Made by a program: the position numbers and the translations under genes
Notes under the pieces: model-generated
What the model was told of the DNA's origin: nothing
Databases searched by the model: none
Seen by the model: the letters and a program-made list of their open reading frames with translations, nothing else
Origin: Phlegmacium glaucopus
Taxonomy: Eukaryota; Basidiomycota; Agaricomycetes; Agaricales; Cortinariaceae
Length of the DNA: 62,704 nt
Assembly (NCBI GenBank): GCA_015039465.1
Contig: MU130553.1
Span: 334,619-397,322 of the forward strand
Direction of reading: 5' to 3'
Shown here: positions 11,585 through 22,241 of the stretch, one piece after another
Numbering within the stretch: the first letter of the stretch is position 1
Layout: every line of letters starts with the position of its first letter

Positions 11585-11868
11585 GGGACTCTCAGAGGCA
11601 GTGGGAAGGAAGGCTCTCGACGCACAACTTGACAGGTGCCTTGTAATTTAATGTGAGAGAGTTACCAGCATTGCAATTTCCGAGCCATATCTTTATCTTG
11701 GCAGGACAATCGCAATGTCCGGTTCGGTGATTGTAAGGCATCTTGTACTCGGATCAGCCGTCATTATGATCCAAAGGCCTTATAAGGCATTTTGGCTTTT
11801 TCCGACATAAGAATCCCTTCATCACCACTGTCATTGTCGGCGTTGGTATGGAATAGTTAATCTCGGTT

Positions 11869-11959
11869 CCAGATGTTAGGGAGAGATCCGGCGGAGAATG
11901 AAATCGGAGTCAAAAAAACTGAACAAAATATCTGCAAGACTTCTCTCCCTAACATCTGG
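11869..11959. repeat. Miniature inverted repeat (18-bp perfect arms, 55-nt loop)
   Basis: CCAGATGTTAGGGAGAGA at 11869-11886 is repeated as an exact reverse complement at 11942-11959. The arms do not extend and I see no convincing target-site duplication. It could be a very small MITE or a transcribed hairpin. Confidence 0.6.
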
Positions 11960-13000
11960 TGCATTTCGATCACAAAGGGTACGGATGCTCAATTAGTCAC
12001 AGTAGTCACACATTGTATCACTATCTCTTAATCTCTTTCCCATTGTTCATCTCGGTGATGGACACTGTATTCCTTGATAATTCATTCCTTGACTAAGGAG
12101 AAATTATGATGCTCTGGAGTCTGTTTCCACCAGTAAAGATAAGACAGAAGGGATTTCCAGCCCCTATCCCTGCTATTACTGAGCAATCCAGGTCTAACAG
12201 AAGGGCCTCTGTGACATCTAATTATCATTCATAGGCAATCATACTATCATTCTGGCACTTATGCTCCCCACACATCCCATTCCATGTTGCTTTGGAAAGG
12301 CATCCATCCTTCTTAAATGTATTTTGGCAAGCATTTTTCAGCAGCCTGTTTGATGTTGCATTGACACTTCTCGAAGCGAGGAGACCCGGGAGGCAGCTCC
12401 ATATCCTATTTGAGAAAGACAGACGCTATCTATGTATGAGAGAACCGACAGAGAGATTGACAAGTCTTGAACTGATGCTTAGCAAATGTCACAACGTGAC
12501 TCATCGGTACCCTTACTGACCGAACTGCACCAGACGTTATAGGACACATCTCTACCATCAAACTTTTCCTGTTTTTTGCCTCTGACTTTAAACTCCGTCG
12601 GGTCCAGAGAGATCGTGCCCTATAACAGCGGGAACGAGACTATGGAATAGTATTTTTGTCCGCTTTAGGATGACAGAACTAAAAGAATGGGTAAGTGTAC
12701 ACATCAGCATTATTATACCAGTGGCCTAGATTGCGATCCCACAAGGCCACTTGTTTCTTCCAAATGAATACCTTCGAGCCATAGGTACGCCCAGTCTGGG
12801 ATGCAGGAATGACCTGGACATTGGGGAATTACCTGAGCTACACAGATATTTATGGATGCAATACCAGCAAGAAATAATTAAAAAACAGCTCTCCGCCGCA
12901 TATGACTGCATAGTTCGTAAAATTATTTCAGAAAGTGTGATCAAGTCCACTTTTTTGACCGTCTTAGGCAGGAATGATGTGATGTCGTGAGGTCGCTATT
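11960..13000. other. Intergenic stretch, nothing recognised
   Basis: Between the small inverted repeat and the PEBP remnants there are only short, unconnected frames. The region 11590-11865, just upstream of the Plavaka start, also holds no gene. No tandem repeats or terminal inverted repeats were seen by eye. Confidence 0.5.
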
Positions 13001-13289
13001 TGCTGAATCACATCTATCTTGATAGCCACAAAAATGTTGTCAATTGGTCATAGTGTGCTTAGTACATCGCCGGGACATAGTAGTGGCGTCGTATACCCCT
13101 GATGTAGTGTATGTGAGAATAATTGAATTACTTACGCGGGGAAACACCGAGTCATTCCATTGATAATACTACTATGGGCGGCTAACACAAATTCCATGGG
13201 TGCTTGTGGCTGGCTGTTAAATTTCTTAGGCCGGTTGAACAAGAGGAAAACATATCTGGAAAACATGAGTATGGAAATGAATCGATTTT

Positions 13290-13830
13290 TCATAAAATTG
13301 AACCATACCGATGCAGGTCGGACCCGGTGGGAGGTGGTAGGTTGTGAATGTTCAGATGCCAGCGGGGTTGGATGGTGCGCTTTTGGGGAGTTGGCGCATC
13401 TGGGTCGATAGTGGCTACAACGAATGGTCCACGCCCGACATCTCCTATAACATTAAAGATTGGTAGACTGGCTGTCACAGGAGCCACTTAGATATTGGCG
13501 AAATCGTATTCCTTAGAACAAAAGGTAGTTTTGGACAGCCAGGAAAGAAATTAGACGACTTTGATGGTGGGAGACTGTTGAGGAAGCTGTGCATCTGGGT
13601 CAATAGTGGCTACATCGAATAGTCCAGGTCCCACATCCCCAATAACATTAAAGATGAGTAGACTGGCTGTCGCTGAAGGTTCATGCGGATATTGTTTATT
13701 ACAAAGATGATGTTAATGTACCATTTCTGGGAAGCTGGACGGCAGCTCGCAACATAATATATCGATTTTCTGTCCTGGGAACATTGTAGTACATCGTACT
13801 CATCGCCATCGTTTGACACATTGGCCCACT
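13290..13830 (-). pseudogene. Two tandem PEBP-family fragments
   Basis: Reading the minus strand from about 13.83 kb: a fragment with YIMLRAAVQLPRNG followed by an intron-like gap and IFNVIGDVGPGLFDVATIDP. Then a second fragment starts (VTASLPIFNVIGDVGRGPFV, ATIDPDAPTPQK, an internal deletion, GSDLHRYG) near 13.49-13.29 kb. The DPDAPTPQ and GSDxHR motifs identify the phosphatidylethanolamine-binding family. The last exon is missing and frames are broken. Flank 13.02-13.16 kb resembles the reverse complement of 35.55-35.62 kb and 37.20-37.27 kb, so the block was duplicated together with flanking DNA. Confidence 0.8.
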
Positions 13831-13923
13831 GGCAGGTGCAAGTGTCAGCTAATTTGTGTTTGTTTATGATGGACCTCTGATTACCAAGAGGTCCTTATGT
13901 AAACATTCAAATAAACTACTCAA

Positions 13924-13950
13924 GGGGGCACCAGGAATCAAACCCAGAAC
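13924..13950 (-). other. tRNA-like T-arm/acceptor fragment (copy 1)
   Basis: On the minus strand GGGTTTGATTCC sits in a T-arm-like context followed by TGCCCCC, as in the 3' end of a tRNA. The T stem is imperfect here. A better copy lies at 46577-46600. No D arm or anticodon arm can be matched, so this is not called as a tRNA gene. Confidence 0.3.
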
Positions 13951-14447
13951 CTGGGGTTGGGGGCTGCCGGAGGCTTAAAAAGAAATTATTTTTGGGGGTC
14001 AAACTTTGAAAAATTGCATATATGTACTTGCTAATGGTGTAGCACACAATAATACAGTCCCTGGACAGATCTATGGATTAGTTATTCCCCATCTAGGTCA
14101 GCTGGGCCAAGTTTTTTGACTACTGATGGTCCAGTGAGAGGCAAGTTAAGACTTCAAAATAACTTAGACCATGTACTGCTCACATATTTACTGTTTACTA
14201 CATCCTCAAAGATGGTTAATTCTAGTTATCTAAAGTGTTGCGGCTTGGGCGGCTCAAGTTCTAGGTCAGAACTGAGCGGAGCCCGAGAATGTGGGAAAAA
14301 CATACCATATTTGGATGAAAACATACCCGATATGGGTTGGGGTTGGCGAGGCCCTGGCCTTAGAGAAAGAAATCGACCTCGTGTGGTTTTTCGAATCTTG
14401 GTGCCCCTTGAAACTACTTAGGGGTCTGCTTAGCAACTACAATTATC

Positions 14448-16723
14448 ATGGAAATCTCAACTGAACTGGCATTCGATGTCAATCATCTTCTCAACACAAA
14501 CTCGACTCCTTCCCCAGAACAAAGAAATAATCTGCAAAATTTTATCCACCAACTCGATGAAGCCATTTTGAACGCCGATGAAGACATCTCGCCTATCAAT
14601 GAACAAATCCTATCGCTGCAAAATAAAATCCTAGTCATGCAAACTAGGCGCGCTCAACTTATCCAACAACGGAGAGGCTACTCCAGTCTTCTATCGCCAG
14701 TTCGTTGTTTGCCTATCGAGATTTTTGGCAAAATATTCGTCTATGCGACTCGAGATTCCCCGAGACATGTCTTGAACCTCAGTGCCGTTTGTCAATTGTG
14801 GAGATATGCAGCACTGAGTACACCTGTGTTGTTGGTCGACATTGGAGCTTGGCCAGGACCCTGGTATATGCTGTCAGATGTCCGATCCGTATGCGGACGG
14901 AAGTGGGTCCCAAAATCGGCCTATGTCCGATCCTTGTGCGGACGGAAAGCGAGAAATTTGGCCAGAGGTCCGATCCATTTTGGGTCCATAAATGGCCAGT
15001 CGGTAGCGAGGTCCGATCCCATTTGCGTACGTTTGTGGCTGTTGACGGGAGCCTCAAAAATTTCTCTATCACCCATCTCACCTGATGATCTACCTCCCTG
15101 GACCAGACCTCTCGGTGGGCGCGCCCTTTGTCGCTCTTGATGACGATAGCCCATTTAGAATTTAGAATAGTGCAACTCATCCCAGGCGTCTTTGTGTGGT
15201 GTTGTGTGATCAGGTGCTCCAGAAAGGGGTTTGTTCGGGAACAGTGGGAGACACAACAGACACTGTTGTAGAGGCTCTGGAGAGTGATAGCGAGACGAGG
15301 AGAACCTACTCTGACCTGATTACAGTCGTTTTTTAGTCCATTTCTGTTTTATGCGTACATTTTGGCCTAAATTCTATGTCCGATCCTCTATGAGGACGGA
15401 TCTCGAGCCTGTAGATGTCTGATCAGTATTGCGGACGGAAATGGGTCTAAAAGGTAGGTCGGATCCGAAGTGCGGACGGAACCGCCGAAAAATAGCACGT
15501 ACATAAGTGCCGAAATTTGGCAGTTTTGGATCGGACATTCCACAGCATATACCAGGGTCCTGCTTGGCCATCATACGATAACACGCAACATGATCAACCA
15601 CGTCAACTCATGGATAGAGCGGGCCCACTCTTACCCTTTGTCATTGACCATAAGAGAGGATGGAGTGGATTCTGACTACGGTGTTCTTACGTTTGTCCCC
15701 AACCGTCAGTGGAAATCGATTACTCTTGACTCCGATAGTCGTAAAAGTGTCTTATTAATCCTCGAAAGGCTCAAGTCCTCAAATTTAGAAATGCTTGAGA
15801 GCTTTTCTCTAAAGATACGGTTTTACGACCGTGAATTAGCCCTCCCAGATATCCTTCAATTGGGGTATACATCAAAGCTAAAGGCTCTGGGCTTGGAGAT
15901 CAGCCACCATGTTACATTCGATATGCTACCATTTCCCTGGCGACAACTCACCAGCCTGACCATAACGTTCTGGCATGCCTCCAATATCTTCTTGGATATT
16001 CTTCAGGCCTGCGAAAACCTAGAGGAATGTATCATGAATGGAAATTATCGTTCAGGATCGAATGATTCGACGATAACCTTGCACCATCTTCGCAAACTCC
16101 ACACACTTTTTCCCACCAAGTTTCTTTTTTCCCTCAAAACGCCTTCTATTCAGGAATTAGCCCTCAAGGGGAGCACGTTCAAATATCTCGACGACCAAGC
16201 ATTCTATGACTATATCACAGAGAATGGCTTCACCCTATTCAGGCTCTCCATCGCCCCAGCTAGCAGTAAACTCGTCAAAAGCATTCCTTCCCTCAAATCT
16301 CTGGTGGAGCTCAGACTTTACGATAATGATTATGATTGTGATGGATCGACCAAGACGTACGAGATTCTCAGTTCCCTCGTAGTCAACCCAGAAATGGACC
16401 CCTCCACCATACCTCTTCCACGATTAGAAACATTTGAGATCATCTGCCAAGCGACTGAAGACAATCAAAGAACATTCATGAAGGTGATAGACTCGCGCCG
16501 GTGGTCTGACGAGGAGGAGAATAGGAGACAGAAACTCGGACAGCGGTCACTGTCTCGCATCAAATATGCTGTTCTTATGAATGTGCACACCGAATTCAAG
16601 TTGAACACGTTCTGTAGGAATGATGTGGATGATTTGCGAGCACAGGGCATGAAAATTGAATATCTTGTTCCGTTTGATGGGATGGATACGGATGATTTCT
16701 ACACATCTGGTTATTATGGTTAA
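14448..16723 (+). pseudogene. F-box/LRR-like protein, copy 1, broken by a hAT-like insertion
   Basis: It starts MEISTELAFDVNHLLNTNST at 14448 and has a coiled-coil region (NEQILSLQNKILVMQTRRAQ) and an F-box-like motif (CLPIEIFGKIFVYATRDSPR, about residue 88 onward). F-box proteins recruit substrates to SCF ubiquitin ligases. At 14855-15561 a 707-bp element interrupts codons equivalent to LELGH in the paralogues. After it the protein resumes (NMINHVNSWIERAHSYPLSL) and runs to a stop at 16721-16723. An extra T near 14831 also shifts the frame just before the insertion (copies 2 and 3 encode LWSTLELG there), so simple excision would not restore the gene. The C-terminal leucine-rich part is intact as an ORF. 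Confidence 0.88.
14855..15561. mobile_element. Non-autonomous hAT-like element (MITE), 707 bp
   Basis: The element has perfect 20-bp terminal inverted repeats AGGACCCTGGTATATGCTGT (left end 14855-14874; reverse complement at 15542-15561). It is flanked by an 8-bp target duplication GCTTGGCC (14847-14854 and 15562-15569), the signature of hAT transposition. The uninterrupted target site (gagcttggccat) is seen in F-box copies 2 and 3. Inside are many subterminal repeats of the type GTCCGATCC / GCGGACGGA, likely transposase-binding sites. There is no transposase ORF, so it must be moved by another element. Confidence 0.93.
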
Positions 16724-16735
16724 GTTTGTCAATTT

Positions 16736-16890
16736 TGACGTTATTGGTTTTCATATCCTAGGAATTGGTCTCCATCTCGACGCTGAAATGGGCAATGTTC
16801 GTTGTCGGACGAGTTTTGCTGGCTTTGGAGTCGTACGTAACACCATTCAAAAAAGTTATACCACCCTGTTCCCATAACACTTCAATTAGA
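16736..16890 (+). pseudogene. MFS sugar-transporter relic, copy 1
   Basis: Directly downstream of F-box copy 1, short stretches resemble the membrane segment of fungal sugar transporters that ends with a GRxxAGxGV motif (here KWAMFVVGRVL before the frame is lost). The same stretch lies downstream of F-box copies 2 and 3, where copy 2 is better preserved (MFIVGRVIAGFGVM). It was duplicated with the F-box gene and is non-functional. Confidence 0.55.
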
Positions 16891-16899
16891 ATAATAGGA

Positions 16900-18300
16900 T
16901 CTTGTTTCTTGTCTTGTGCCCATGGTACCGGATATACCTGATTTTTTTTTTCATTGATCCAAGTCGTTACTTGTTGGAACTAGCCAGTCAGTTTACTCTT
17001 TTACTCTTTCTGTCACAGTCTTAATTTTAAACTCGATCTATCTGACATTGGCAATTAAATTTGACATTTTCCATCGGTGGTCTCCTTGTGGCTGTCGTCC
17101 TTAACGAAATGACAGTCATTCTACATGGACTCTGGAGGTATGGGCTCTCCTGTCGATTTCGTTCTTCATTTGCGTGGCACGTATGAGCTGGGCCTATACG
17201 CGTTGACATTTTCATCTTACTTTATTGACCTTGTGCTAATTCCTCATTTCCCCCCTTAGATAACAGCGCTGGGGGGAGACGCAGTGGGATCTACGTGGGG
17301 TGGTCTCGAATCCGAGGGTTTCTGATACGCGCCTTCTGGTCCTTTTGAACGGCAGGAAAACGGAAGCACATAAGGCCCTTGGTAGGCTGATGACGGTTCC
17401 CTGCTGACGCGCCAGAGGTTGAGGCAGAGGTTATAGAGATTGCTACCTCGCTGGAGGCCCCTTTGGTATGGTCCTTGGAATATTGTTTTAAAAGATTATT
17501 TGTTACTGCCCCAAGCTCTTTCCCAGGATGTTGACACATTCGACCCGAACGATGAAGATGATGATGATGGCTCAGATGATAGGTGACACAGCTTCCTCCT
17601 CCAAGGAAACTTCCTTGGAAGACACAGAACATTCAGGTATCTGCAAACAACGCACACATGACTCTCCCACTCGGTCCGACAACTGCATCCATCGCATTGG
17701 TGCCCTGAAGGCCTGAAGTCTTTAAAGGATTCCTTCCGTGAGGATCCTACCACCGACCCCCGACCCGTCGAGACCACCAAACCTCGCCAAAAAAAATACC
17801 CGATTTTTTTGCACAGTTGAAAGTACACCTCCCTATAACCCTCCAGTATACAAGAATTTCAAGTTTGTTAGTGGAGATATATAAAGCGGTTCCGACGATT
17901 CTGGCCTTTACCAACTATAGTGCCTCAGCCTGACCTACAGGCCCTGTCACACTTTCTAGAAAATCTCTCGGTGTTGAATATTGAATATTGAATCTCCATA
18001 TAAAGGAGATCGACTCATCATCAACTGATTATCGATAGTTTACGAAATCTGTCTACGGGGGACTAGGTGTAATCACCGCCCAAGGGGTATTTGTCTATTT
18101 CAAGCACACTTCCATAGGCACACGACTGCCATCTAAGTAGGAACACCGCGGAGCACATCTAAATTATCTGAAATCCTCTAATTATAAGTTACTAGTAGTA
18201 AAAATCGTGTAGATTTACAAATTGCAATTGACTGCGCCGAAGTATCTCTCTATATATGCATGGTTTCCACTCTCTCGTCATCGTCTCACTCACTGAGTGT
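16900..18300. other. Intergenic stretch between F-box copy 1 and the MFS gene
   Basis: No gene could be supported. A short acidic stretch (SQDVDTFDPNDEDDDDGSDD) is encoded at about 17.52-17.58 kb on the plus strand, followed by a possible donor site. It cannot be linked to further exons. The remainder is AT-rich. Confidence 0.45.
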
Positions 18301-18301
18301 T

Positions 18302-20243
18302 TCAACCCCCTTTTTCCACATCTCCATCCTTCTTATCCGTTATCACAGCTTCACTGTCAACTTTCTCAGTAGGCAACGAGGACTCCAGCGTCTTCTGTTC
18401 TTCCACAAGTCTTGGCTCGTCTACCACATATCTACGAGCCTCGAATCCTCCTTCATATCCAAACCATGTGTACCGTTTACAATGTGGTCCACGGAGCAAC
18501 AAAATGAAAAGCTGCCATGCGTAAAATGCCATGTTGAGGATGGCAGCTGCACGCCAACCGAATTTGACAAAAACGAGGGTGCCGACAGACGTTCCAATAA
18601 CTTGACCAATGAAAATCTGAGAAAGGGGGCGGAGGAAAGAAGATTGCGCGTTCAACAGAGCACTAATCGAAAAGTTATAACACCGCTCACCGAGATAATG
18701 CAGACTGCATTGATCCTGGAACGAGCCGATACTGAAATTCTGAAAAGGAAAATACACATAAGCCAAAAAGGAAGAAAGCCTAACTAAATATGAAGCGACC
18801 TTACCCAAATACGGCGGTTGTAAGTGACACTTGAATCATTTGCCGAAATACGTCAAGGCCTATAGTTGCAATGACGACAGCAGCGACGTTGATGCCTCCA
18901 GCACCAGTTTGTATGGATTGAAAGATGAGGACCATAACTATCGCGAATAGGGACGCGTACCATGGGACGAGCTTGTCAACAGCACGCCCCACTAACGGTC
19001 CCAATGCGACACCAACCATCCCAATTAAACCGAAAAGACCGATCACCACCCTAAAATACCATCGTCAGGCCATTATGACCGTTATTCAGAAGAAGAAAAG
19101 TACCCACGTAGAATAATTATAGGGCGGTCCACCAAGAAGGAACGTCAGAGTAACCCAGAAATTACTGAAGCAGGCACTTGAAGCCATGTTGATGAGGGAC
19201 GCCTGTATCAGAATCGGTTCTGTGAAGGCGAATTTTCCCATTGTCCATAGAATATTCCAGTAAGTTAAATCGTTGTTCTTTGATGGGTAATCTGGAAGCA
19301 TAAAATAGCTCCCTAGCAATACAAGAGCCTGTACTCCGATGGCGAAATAATAAACTACACGCCACGACGTGAATTGGGCAATAATTCCAGCCAGAACCCG
19401 AGCCATTAGGATACCGAGGAGGAGCCCTGAGAGAACGACGGAAATGGCAGAAGCACGCCTTCTCTCCGGTGCCAAATCAGCAGCGAGTGGGAGAAGAACT
19501 TGTGGAGTGACGCTAACCACTCCTACAAGAAACGAGAGAGTTTCAAAGGCGACAAGACTCTTCGTTACGGCCAATCCGATGGTCAAGGATGTAGATATCG
19601 TCACAATGAAAAGGATCAACTGGCGGCGACGCATAAGATCTCCGAGGGGAGATATCAGGAGTAAGCCAGTTGCGTAACTATTTTTCCCGGGTTAATGACG
19701 TAGTTAAAAATAGGCTCCAAAACTTGGTAAACTTGCCCAGCCTGTACAAGAGTAGGAATTCTAGACACGAGTAGTTTTGGAAATCAGATAACAATTCTTC
19801 CCCCCCAGCTTGAAAGATAAACCAAAATACACTGACCGTGAGACCTCCTTAAATGACACATTGAAAGCAAGCGATAGCTGGACTGATAAAAATATTGGTC
19901 CCACCCTTGGACGTCGGAGAAAATAACAAGCTTACTGAGCAGTGGTTGACAATAGTAGAGATTCGCAACAACTACAAGTCAAAAGTTGTTAAATATCTTG
20001 AGCAAAAAAACGCGGGGTAGGTAACTCACCAAACGTGCTGGCAAATCCGAATGCAATGTTTAGAACCAGTCCAAAGTGAAAAGGCTTCGTAGGGTCGTAT
20101 CGTAAATGTCGTGGAACGGGTATGAGTCCAAAGTCTTTCGGTACGGAAGGAGCATGATCCAACTGTGAATGGTCCAGTTTTTCATCCACCTCTTCTTTCG
20201 ATAAAGGAGCGTCTATCGTAGTGGTGGGTGATGTGGAAGCCAT
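18302..20243 (-). CDS. Major facilitator superfamily transporter (8 exons, one GC-AG intron)
   Basis: Exons by eye: 20243-20030, 19971-19936, 19882-19837, 19760-19737, 19677-19108, 19050-18805, 18739-18691 and 18616-18302. The total is 1500 nt, or 499 residues, and all junctions are in phase. It has a cytosolic N-terminus (MASTSPTTTIDAPLSKEEVD), then NLYYCQPLLIQLSLAFNVSF, the MFS loop motif GDLMRRRQ, SWRVVYYFAIGVQALVLLGS, a second half starting GLIGMVGVALGPLVGRAVDK, INAVCII and FIGQVIGTSVGTLVFVKFGW. A charged C-terminal tail follows. The NLYYCQP start resembles the YnfM-like DHA1 group. It is a plasma- or organelle-membrane permease, probably a proton antiporter; the substrate is unknown. The intron between 19760-19737 and 19677 uses donor GCAAGT instead of GT. 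No frame damage was seen. Confidence 0.9.
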
Positions 20244-21777
20244 GGGTGGTGGAAGGGTGCGAAGAGATATGGAGTCAACAAAAAAAAAGGCAAGTTTTAT
20301 GCAAGCATAATGGGTTCCGGAAAGATAGATTAACCGTGTTAGTGACATGATTGATCAGCGGGTTTCCTCCCGGGGGTTCCGGAGCCTAAGGAGGGGTCGA
20401 TAGGGGCCGATCCTCCGCGGAGTAGTTATCAAAACTCAGCTCTTAAGCATCCACAACTGCTTTTTTGACATGGTAGAAAATATATGGATGACGCATTCTA
20501 TGTCGTTAGTGTTATTAGGCAGGGTTAAATACACCAGTAGCGTAGCGCTTGTTTCAAGCCACATTTGGGGGGGTTCTTAAGCCCTGTATCCTAGGAATAT
20601 AAATCTCAATTTTTTGTATTTTTCAACCTCACGCAGGTGGGACAAGCCCCCATATTTCAAAATGATCGCTCATTTTTCATTCCTGGTCACGCTATCATAG
20701 TCCGGCAATAAAAGAGCTAATAAAAGATTGTAACCATTCTTATCAACCCCCTGCCATGTGACGGACTTTCTCGGGATCACTCCAGGGTTTCCAACGTGCT
20801 TGCTCAGCCTTGCTGGGTTGTTGCTGACAGCAAGTGCTCAAAATATTTGAGGTCCGACCTGGCCCGAATAACCATGCCGACGATGACTAGAGGAGGCATC
20901 GCCACCCGAGCTTGTCAGTAAGTCTCGGTAAGTCCTCCCTCGCTTCTTGTGCGAGGGAGGTATTTCTTCTTTTTTTGTACTTAGCTCTAAGCATTTAGTC
21001 GTCAAATGTTATATTTTATATAACAATTATCTAGTAAATAAGATAACTATACCAACTTGGCCATGCACTTAATAACTTATGTTGTAACCGCCTTTGACAA
21101 GGGCTGGTCGACGGCACATTCCCAGCACCATCTCCGATATAGGGTTTCTGGCGGAAAGGGTTCTGATTAGAATTATCCACCACAGACTGTGTGGACGATC
21201 TTGGTACGAGACTAGCCAAGGTCCGACCAAAATCTACTTTCTCGGAAACCCAATCGGATCCCATTCGGCTAAATTTGATTGACAAGGTGGTCATATCATT
21301 AGTCTGCAAAATTGTTTTGTGCAAAGCGTATTGCAAGAGATTGCAAGACTCTGTAATAGTAATAACCAACACTAGCCAACACTGCAAAAACGGTAATCAT
21401 ACACAACCCAATCGGACTTTGAAATGGCCGAGTCAGAAGGCCGAAAGTTCGAGTCAAAAAAAAGTAACCTCGATATACTAGTCACCGTCCGAGTCTCCGT
21501 CGCTAGGTCTCTTCCTGGTCTTTCCAGTTCTGTGATTCAATCCCGGCTCCGGTGAGTCAATGGAAATGAGGACAAATGGAGTACTGGGGATTGCGAGTCA
21601 TACCAAAGCCTCCGGAATCTTACCCATGCTTATTGAATTCACCGGAATACCGACGAAGTTAGAGTAAATCTCGGATCAAATTGCAGTTGTTCTGAAACGG
21701 CATACTGTACTAACTGTGCTATTAGTGAAGTAATTGATATTTAAAAATAAGTACAGTTAGAATCAGCTTGATAGGCA
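20244..21777. other. Intergenic stretch with a GC-rich hairpin at 20934-20960
   Basis: No gene recognised. At 20934-20960 a perfect 10-bp stem (CCTCCCTCGC / GCGAGGGAGG) with a 7-nt loop is followed by a T-rich tail. The other frames at 21.0-21.5 kb are short, overlap each other on both strands and show no family motif. Confidence 0.5.
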
Positions 21778-21917
21778 AGAGAAGTGGAGAAGAGGAGAAG
21801 AGGAGAAGAGGAGAAGAGGAGAAGAGGAAGAAGAGAAGAGGAGAAGAGGAGAAGAGGAGAAGAGGAGAAGAGGAGAAGAGGAGAAGAAGAGAAGAAGAGA
21901 AGAGGAGAAGAGAAGAG
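21778..21917. repeat. GA-rich microsatellite (GAGAAGAG-type)
   Basis: About 140 bp made almost only of G and A, built from GAGAAGAGGA-like units with small length changes. It gives spurious Arg/Glu-rich and Ser/Leu/Phe-rich frames on the two strands, which are not genes. Confidence 0.9.
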
Positions 21918-21937
21918 AATCAGAATCAGAATCAATA

Positions 21938-22115
21938 CAGTTGAACCCCTCTTAACCCATACCCGTCGGTGGATGCCCCCAAGGTATGGGTTATGGGAGG
22001 TTATGGGTTATGAGAGGTCAGTTTTGGTGTAAATTTCGGTTTGGTGCCCGCCAAAATCTATGGGTTATGGGGGGTTATGGCTTAGTAGAGGTATGGGTTA
22101 AGAGGGGTTCGTCTG
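21938..22115. mobile_element. Tc1/mariner-like MITE, 178 bp, TA target site
   Basis: Terminal inverted repeats start CAGTTGAACCCCTCTTAAC on the left and CAGACGAACCCCTCTTAAC on the right (reverse complement). Both continue with CCATACC, which is 26 bp with 2 mismatches. The element is flanked by TA on both sides (21936-21937 and 22116-22117), the Tc1/mariner/pogo signature. Internal ATGGGTTATGGG repeats are present. There is no coding capacity. Confidence 0.85.
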
Positions 22116-22241
22116 TATCTCAAATCCAAATGGAACGTAAAGATCGAACGCTCAAATACCCATGGTGCATGGTGGCCCATCCATCGCCTCAATACACAGA
22201 ATCAGCTCATACAAATAAAAATGATAACAGTTGTTTTTCTT

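Noticed and set aside
17291..17828. Minus-strand ORFs of about 110 codons
   Set aside because: His/Ser-rich frames antisense to an acidic repeat-like stretch; no splice-linked continuation and no motif.
21741..22032. Ser/Leu/Phe-rich and Arg/Glu-rich ORFs
   Set aside because: Products of the GA microsatellite and the adjoining MITE.
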